DNA from: Methanosarcinaceae archaeon UBA470
Lineage (GTDB): Archaea; Halobacteriota; Methanosarcinia; Methanosarcinales; Methanosarcinaceae
Reading direction: 5' to 3'
NCBI GenBank assembly: GCA_002508425.1
Contig: DAKU01000020.1
Coordinates: 1-18,121, forward strand
DNA length: 18,121 nt
Shown here: positions 15,256 through 18,121 of the stretch, piece by piece
Layout of the letters: each line of letters starts with the position of its first letter
How positions within the stretch are numbered: the stretch's first letter is position 1
Program-made: the position numbers and the translations under genes
The notes under the pieces: generated by a model
What the model was told of the DNA's origin: nothing
Databases searched by the model: none
What the model saw: the letters and a program-made list of their open reading frames with translations, nothing else

Positions 15256-15603
15256 TTACAATGCATAGGACACACTGCTTTCTTTCAGACTTTGCAGCGT
15301 AATATTGAAAAGCAGCAGCAGATTTCCCTCAAGGAAAAACACAGCACTGTTGCTGCGATCCTTTTTTGATGCAAATAGCACAGTGAATTCCAAATTGCTC
15401 TCTGCTGCAATCTGCACATTACGATAAGGATCTTCAGATGCAGCAGTCTCTCCCCACACAATTCTTTCAAGATTTCTTATATCCAGGTACTTTTCTATCC
15501 AGCTTATGAGGGCATCTGTATACTTTTCTGACAACCCCATATTGTTAATCACACAAGAAGCGTGTTCTTTGTTATCCATGCATATTGCAGCAGAGCATGC
15601 CAC
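15256..15603 (-). CDS. Uncharacterised 115-residue protein
   Basis: I do not recognise this protein. It has no signal peptide and no clear transmembrane segment. Three cysteines lie in the first 17 residues (C3, C8, C17). The middle (20-70) looks alpha-helical and acidic (SWIEKYLDI, WGETAASEDPY), and the C-terminal 45 residues alternate in a beta-strand pattern (EFTVLFASKK, AVFFLEGNLLLLFNITL). Support for its being real is the GTG start with GGGGTGAT just upstream on the minus strand, a full-length frame, and an end only 5 bp from the argS stop. Two TATA-like AT boxes occur 55-85 bp upstream. It could be a lineage-specific gene; function unknown. Confidence 0.6.
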   Translation of the reverse strand: MACSAAICMDNKEHASCVINNMGLSEKYTDALISWIEKYLDIRNLERIVWGETAASEDPYRNVQIAAESNLEFTVLFASKKDRSNSAVFFLEGNLLLLFNITLQSLKESSVSYAL

Positions 15604-15656
15604 ATTATCACCCCTGATCCGATGGATAATTCCCTACCATCTTATCTGGCATGATA

Positions 15657-15688
15657 CTATTTATATTTATTATGCTATTTATATTTAT
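15657..15688. repeat. Tandem AT-rich direct repeat in a divergent promoter region
   Basis: CTATTTATATTTAT occurs twice, at 15657-15670 and 15675-15688, with an 18-bp period. It sits in the 247-bp gap between the 115-residue gene (leftward) and msrB (rightward). On the minus strand each copy could act as a TATA box for the leftward gene. Nothing else clear is seen in this gap except a TATA-like AACTATTTAATTTAG near 15757. Confidence 0.5.
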
Positions 15689-15850
15689 AGAGTAGATCTA
15701 ATTCATGATACATGATAGTTTCAAATCGTCATTTCATGTTTCCCTGATTAATGCGTAAACTATTTAATTTAGAATCTCTCAAATTTGAGTAAGGGAATCT
15801 TTTAATCAAGATTTTTGTTTCAGATCTTGAAATCCGAGGGAGGGGATAAT

Positions 15851-16249
15851 ATGTCATCATATGTAAAAACACAGGAGCAGGACTGGAAAAAGATCCTAAC
15901 TCCTCAACAGTATTATGTGCTGCGGGAAAAGGGAACTGAACCTGCTTTTAGTGGAAAATTTCACCAAAATAAAAAGAAAGGTATCTATCTGTGTGCTGCT
16001 TGTGGACAGGAACTATTCGATTCAAAGACAAAGTTCGACTCTGGCACTGGCTGGCCAAGTTTCTGGGCTCCTATATCTGAAGACAAGGTGGTCAGAAAAT
16101 CTGATAATAGTTATGCAATGCAGAGGACAGAAGTGCTTTGCAGCAGGTGTGGTAGCCATCTTGGACATGTTTTCAATGATGGTCCTGCACCAACAGGCGA
16201 CAGATTTTGTATGAATTCAATCTCGTTGGATTTTGAGGAAGGAGTATGA
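15851..16249 (+). CDS. msrB: Peptide-methionine (R)-S-oxide reductase
   Basis: Repairs methionine-R-sulfoxide in oxidised proteins, using thioredoxin-like donors in the cytosol. The 132-residue protein is standard MsrB: LTPQQYYVLREKGTE (16-30), zinc-binding pairs C48/C51 (CAAC) and C97/C100 (CSRC), SGTGWPSFW (64-72), SHLGHVFNDGPAPTG (102-116) and the catalytic Cys120 in RFCMNS. No resolving partner change is evident. The ATG at 15851 has a very strong Shine-Dalgarno site (GGGAGGGGAT) just upstream. Its TGA overlaps an ATG of the next gene (ATGA), pointing to one transcript. MsrB fits oxidative-stress defence in a strict anaerobe. Confidence 0.96.
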   Translation: MSSYVKTQEQDWKKILTPQQYYVLREKGTEPAFSGKFHQNKKKGIYLCAACGQELFDSKTKFDSGTGWPSFWAPISEDKVVRKSDNSYAMQRTEVLCSRCGSHLGHVFNDGPAPTGDRFCMNSISLDFEEGV

Positions 16250-17166
16250 CATTAGAGTGCCTTCTACTTCCAGGAGAGAATATGGAAAGCGATTACACCA
16301 GATTCCATGCTCATAAAGGTCATGTTAACAATGTAACTTTTCTGGATGCTGGAAGAAAAGCATTATCTTCTGGCATGGACGGATTCATGAAACTCTGGTC
16401 GGTGCCTTCTTGGGAATTGATAAGAGAGTTTAAAGGCCATACTAAAAGTGTGAACAGTATTTCATTTTCCCGTAATCTGAATATCATCGCCACAGGTTCA
16501 TCTGATAATACTATCAGGCTTTGGTCTTATCCTGAAAGTCTTCCTTTGAAAGTTATCATAGGACATAGCAATATTGTCTCATCTGTATGCATTTCACCAG
16601 ATGGGAAATTGCTTGCTTCAGGTTCTTATGATGGAACTGTACGTTTATGGGCACTGCCAGATGGTAAAGAATTTTTAGTCTTGGAAGGAAGTCCGGATGC
16701 TATTTCATATGTTCTTTTTACTCCCGATGGCAGAAAAGTTCTAGGTGGAGGTATAGGTGGTGATATATATGTCTGGTCATCGTTTGATGGCAGACTTGAA
16801 CAGACACTGATGGGCCATGATATTGCCCTTATGTCCATGGTACTGACACCCGATAGAAAGTACCTCATTAGTGCGGGATATGAGCGAAAGTTGCGCATTT
16901 GGTCACTGAACGAGCTTAAAGAAGAGCGTTCTGTAGAACTTGATGGTACAGGTCATTTTCCTCTTGCAGTTTCTTCCAATGGAAAAACATTTGCAGTGGG
17001 TATGGATTATGATATTGTCCTGTATGATTTTGATTCGGGAAAAACTGTATCAAACATTCCTCTTATGGTTAAAGGCGTATACAGTATGGCTTTCTCGCCC
17101 AACGGGCGTTATCTTGTTGCTGCAACAGCGGATGGCAGGCTGAACATGTGGGACTTGGAAAAATGA
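16246..17166 (+). CDS. WD40-repeat protein, seven-bladed beta-propeller
   Basis: Up to 306 residues, made almost entirely of seven WD40 repeats of about 40 residues. The blades end in MKLWSV, IRLWSY, VRLWAL, IYVWSS, LRIWSL, IVLYDF and LNMWDL. The first begins at about residue 20 (HAHKGHVNNVTFL), and GH dipeptides mark the first blades. Such propellers are binding platforms with no catalysis of their own; the partner is unknown. There is no signal peptide or transmembrane segment, so it is cytosolic. The upstream ATG at 16246 overlaps the msrB stop. An alternative ATG at 16282, with GGAGAG just before it, would give 294 residues and begin right at the propeller. Either way translation is probably coupled to msrB. 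Confidence 0.88.
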   Translation: MTLECLLLPGENMESDYTRFHAHKGHVNNVTFLDAGRKALSSGMDGFMKLWSVPSWELIREFKGHTKSVNSISFSRNLNIIATGSSDNTIRLWSYPESLPLKVIIGHSNIVSSVCISPDGKLLASGSYDGTVRLWALPDGKEFLVLEGSPDAISYVLFTPDGRKVLGGGIGGDIYVWSSFDGRLEQTLMGHDIALMSMVLTPDRKYLISAGYERKLRIWSLNELKEERSVELDGTGHFPLAVSSNGKTFAVGMDYDIVLYDFDSGKTVSNIPLMVKGVYSMAFSPNGRYLVAATADGRLNMWDLEK

Positions 17167-17196
17167 TAAATGCTTAAGGCATTTATTGTATTCTTT
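17166..17196 (+). terminator. Hairpin and T-rich terminator after the WD40 gene
   Basis: ATAAATGC (17166-17173) pairs with GCATTTAT (17179-17186) around a 5-nt loop. A T-rich stretch follows (TTCTTTTTCT from about 17191). It starts at the last base of the stop codon of the gene. Confidence 0.65.
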
Positions 17197-17225
17197 TTCT
17201 GGACACTACTATTCCAACTAAAATA

Positions 17226-17233
17226 ATATATAT
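17226..17233 (+). promoter_or_regulatory. Predicted TATA box of the DUF1294 gene
   Basis: AATATATATC lies about 24-31 bp before the ATG at 17257, with no Shine-Dalgarno site. It follows the terminator of the preceding gene, so the gene has its own promoter. Confidence 0.5.
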
Positions 17234-17256
17234 CTTATTGCAATTTATAGATTAAT

Positions 17257-17556
17257 ATGCAATCAGGATATTTTCTAACTAATTATTTGTTGGGATATGT
17301 TCTAGTTGTTAATATTATATCATTCAGCCTTATGGGCCTGGATAAAAAGAAGGCCACTCGTAAGAAATACAGAATACCTGAAAAACAGCTATTCTTATGG
17401 GTGATTATGGGAGGAAGTTTAGGTGGTGTTTTGGGGATGAAAATATTCAGACATAAAACAAAGCATCCACAATTTAGATATGGTTTTCCCCTTATCCTTC
17501 TAATCCATTTAGTGTTGATAAGTATGTTTTGGACAGGGATTTTACCTGGCCTTTAA
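17257..17556 (+). CDS. DUF1294-family small membrane protein
   Basis: A 99-residue protein with hydrophobic segments at about 7-27, 44-61 and 75-95. The family signature is complete: MGLDKKKATRKKYRIPEKQL (26-45), a Gly-rich GGSLGGVLGM and FRHKTKHPQF. DUF1294 proteins are short integral membrane proteins found in bacteria and archaea; in some bacteria the domain is fused to a cold-shock domain, which is absent here. No function is established. The start ATG is placed by a TATA box 24-31 bp upstream (leaderless). Confidence 0.87.
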   Translation: MQSGYFLTNYLLGYVLVVNIISFSLMGLDKKKATRKKYRIPEKQLFLWVIMGGSLGGVLGMKIFRHKTKHPQFRYGFPLILLIHLVLISMFWTGILPGL

Positions 17557-17568
17557 AATGGAAATAAA

Positions 17569-17583
17569 GGTTTTTTAGAAACC
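17569..17583. terminator. Small hairpin in the convergent DUF1294/CMD-like junction
   Basis: GGTTT (17569-17573) and AAACC (17579-17583) with a TTTAG loop. It has a run of six T on the plus strand and overlaps the stop codon of the leftward gene. It is a weak hairpin, but the position suits termination of the rightward transcript. Confidence 0.4.
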
Positions 17584-17940
17584 CAATCTTTCCATTTCTT
17601 TTAGTATCTTTGGGCTGAAATCAGTAAAATGTTGTATTCCACCTGTCCAGGCTGCTATCATCATGGCATCTTTTATCTCTTGTGAACTTGCCTCGAACTT
17701 TTTAAGTTTCTCCAGAATTTTGAGTGCACTTTCTATGTTGAGTTTGGAACATGCGATAGTGAAGACTAAAAGATGTTTCTGCTTCATTGTAAGTCCATTT
17801 TCTCGCTCCTTCCACACGGCTTTATAGTATCCTGCAAGAGCTTCCCCAAACTCTTCATCTATCTGAGTGGCATAGGCCACAGACCTTGGTCCAAATCCTT
17901 TGACATCCTTTGCTTGTTGTATCTCTTTATTCATGCTCAT
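17575..17940 (-). CDS. Carboxymuconolactone decarboxylase (CMD/AhpD)-like protein without the CxxC site
   Basis: An all-helical protein of 121 residues from the ATG at 17940 (134 if started at 17979). The CMD domain is visible from LTMKQKHLLVFTIACSKLN to SSQEIKDAMMIAAWTGG, which aligns with the usual six-helix AhpD-like fold. In redox-active members the core is CxxCxxxH. Here those positions read Asn, Ser and Ile, so peroxidase-type disulfide chemistry is not expected. I prefer the start at 17940 because a TATA-like box (17963-17975, minus strand) is 23-35 bp upstream and this matches the leaderless pattern of the neighbours. Function unknown; a CMD-fold protein with a non-redox role is the best description. 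Confidence 0.75.
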   Translation of the reverse strand: MSMNKEIQQAKDVKGFGPRSVAYATQIDEEFGEALAGYYKAVWKERENGLTMKQKHLLVFTIACSKLNIESALKILEKLKKFEASSQEIKDAMMIAAWTGGIQHFTDFSPKILKEMERLGF

Positions 17941-17962
17941 CAATAAAGATTCTCTGGGAAAT

Positions 17963-17975
17963 GATTTAATTTTAT
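17963..17975 (-). promoter_or_regulatory. Predicted TATA box of the CMD-like gene
   Basis: On the minus strand AAAATTAAATCAT, 23-35 bp upstream of the ATG at 17940. Its position inside the longer reading frame argues against the start at 17979. Confidence 0.4.
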
Positions 17976-17993
17976 GCATCCTGGTGTATGGGT

Positions 17994-18121
17994 ATGACCG
18001 AGGAAATTAAAGAGAAGGGTGTATATTGTCTAATCTTCAAGAACCAACAATGTAAGGTTAGGATTGGAAGTCTTGGAGATATCAATTTTAAGGCAGGATA
18101 TTATATTTATGTGGGTTCTGC
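17994..18121 (+). CDS. DUF123 / GIY-YIG-like protein, 3' truncated by the window
   Basis: Forty-two residues are visible before the window ends. KGVYCLIFKN (7-16), VRIGSLGDINFKAGYYIYVG (22-41) match the start of DUF123, a GIY-YIG-type nuclease-like domain found alone or fused to endonuclease III-like proteins in archaea (pattern GxYxLI, then iGrLG, then GxYxYVGSA). I chose the ATG at 17994 because GGTG lies 7 bp upstream; ATG 17988 is an alternative two codons earlier. It is divergent from the CMD-like gene, with 53 bp between the starts. Activity cannot be judged because the rest is missing. Confidence 0.75.
   Translation, partial: MTEEIKEKGVYCLIFKNQQCKVRIGSLGDINFKAGYYIYVGS

Noticed and set aside
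17555..17570. AATGGAAATAAAGG, resembling an ORB element
   Set aside because: It lacks the CCAGT half and the full G-run, is solitary and 10 kb from the initiator; chance match is likely.

Overview
The window is from a methanogenic archaeon, most likely a methylotrophic member of the Methanosarcinaceae (Methanomethylovorans/Methanolobus/Methanosarcina relatives; genus not fixed). The evidence is: formyltransferase Ftr and tyrosine decarboxylase MfnA (methanogenic C1 pathway and methanofuran synthesis); archaeal-type Orc1/Cdc6, PolD small subunit, Taw1, aRF1, ER-like signal peptidase and TraB; TATA boxes rather than bacterial -35/-10 promoters; and AT-rich spacers. No rRNA, tRNA, CRISPR or mobile element was seen.

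Layout. 1-2770 (+): the 3' part of a CooS-type carbon monoxide dehydrogenase homologue, a 307-bp spacer with three hairpins, then ftr. 2819-6863 (-): a TraB-family membrane protein, a site-2 protease with CBS domains, and mfnA. 6864-7581: a non-coding, AT-rich region that I read as a chromosomal replication origin, with at least four good Orc1-binding (ORB) elements in both orientations. 7582-8817 (+): orc1/cdc6. 8842-9399 (-): signal peptidase I. 9560-15250 (+): DNA polymerase D small subunit, Taw1 (wyosine synthesis), aRF1 and arginyl-tRNA synthetase. 15256-15603 (-): an unrecognised 115-residue protein. 15851-17166 (+): MsrB overlapping a seven-blade WD40 protein. 17257-17556 (+): a DUF1294 membrane protein. 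17575-17940 (-): a degenerate carboxymuconolactone-decarboxylase-like protein. 17994 to the end (+): the start of a DUF123/GIY-YIG-like gene.

How they fit. The centre is a replication initiation locus: ORB array, initiator gene and a subunit of the replicative polymerase within about 4 kb, followed by translation genes. The C1 genes at the left edge are ordinary methanogen metabolism, except that the CooS homologue has lost one Ni,Fe-cluster cysteine (replaced by Glu) and has gained a second Glu in an EQKA context. Both positions match hybrid-cluster protein ligands, so it is probably not a CO dehydrogenase in function.

Several genes (mfnA, polB, taw1, the DUF1294 gene, the CMD-like gene, probably the S2P gene) have a TATA box about 20-35 bp before the ATG and no Shine-Dalgarno sequence, which suggests leaderless mRNAs. 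Others (traB, cdc6, signal peptidase, aRF1, argS, msrB, the 115-residue gene) have clear Shine-Dalgarno sites. Of the 16 stop codons visible, 10 are TGA, 5 TAA and 1 TAG (taw1), which fits, but does not prove, a pyrrolysine-using methanogen.
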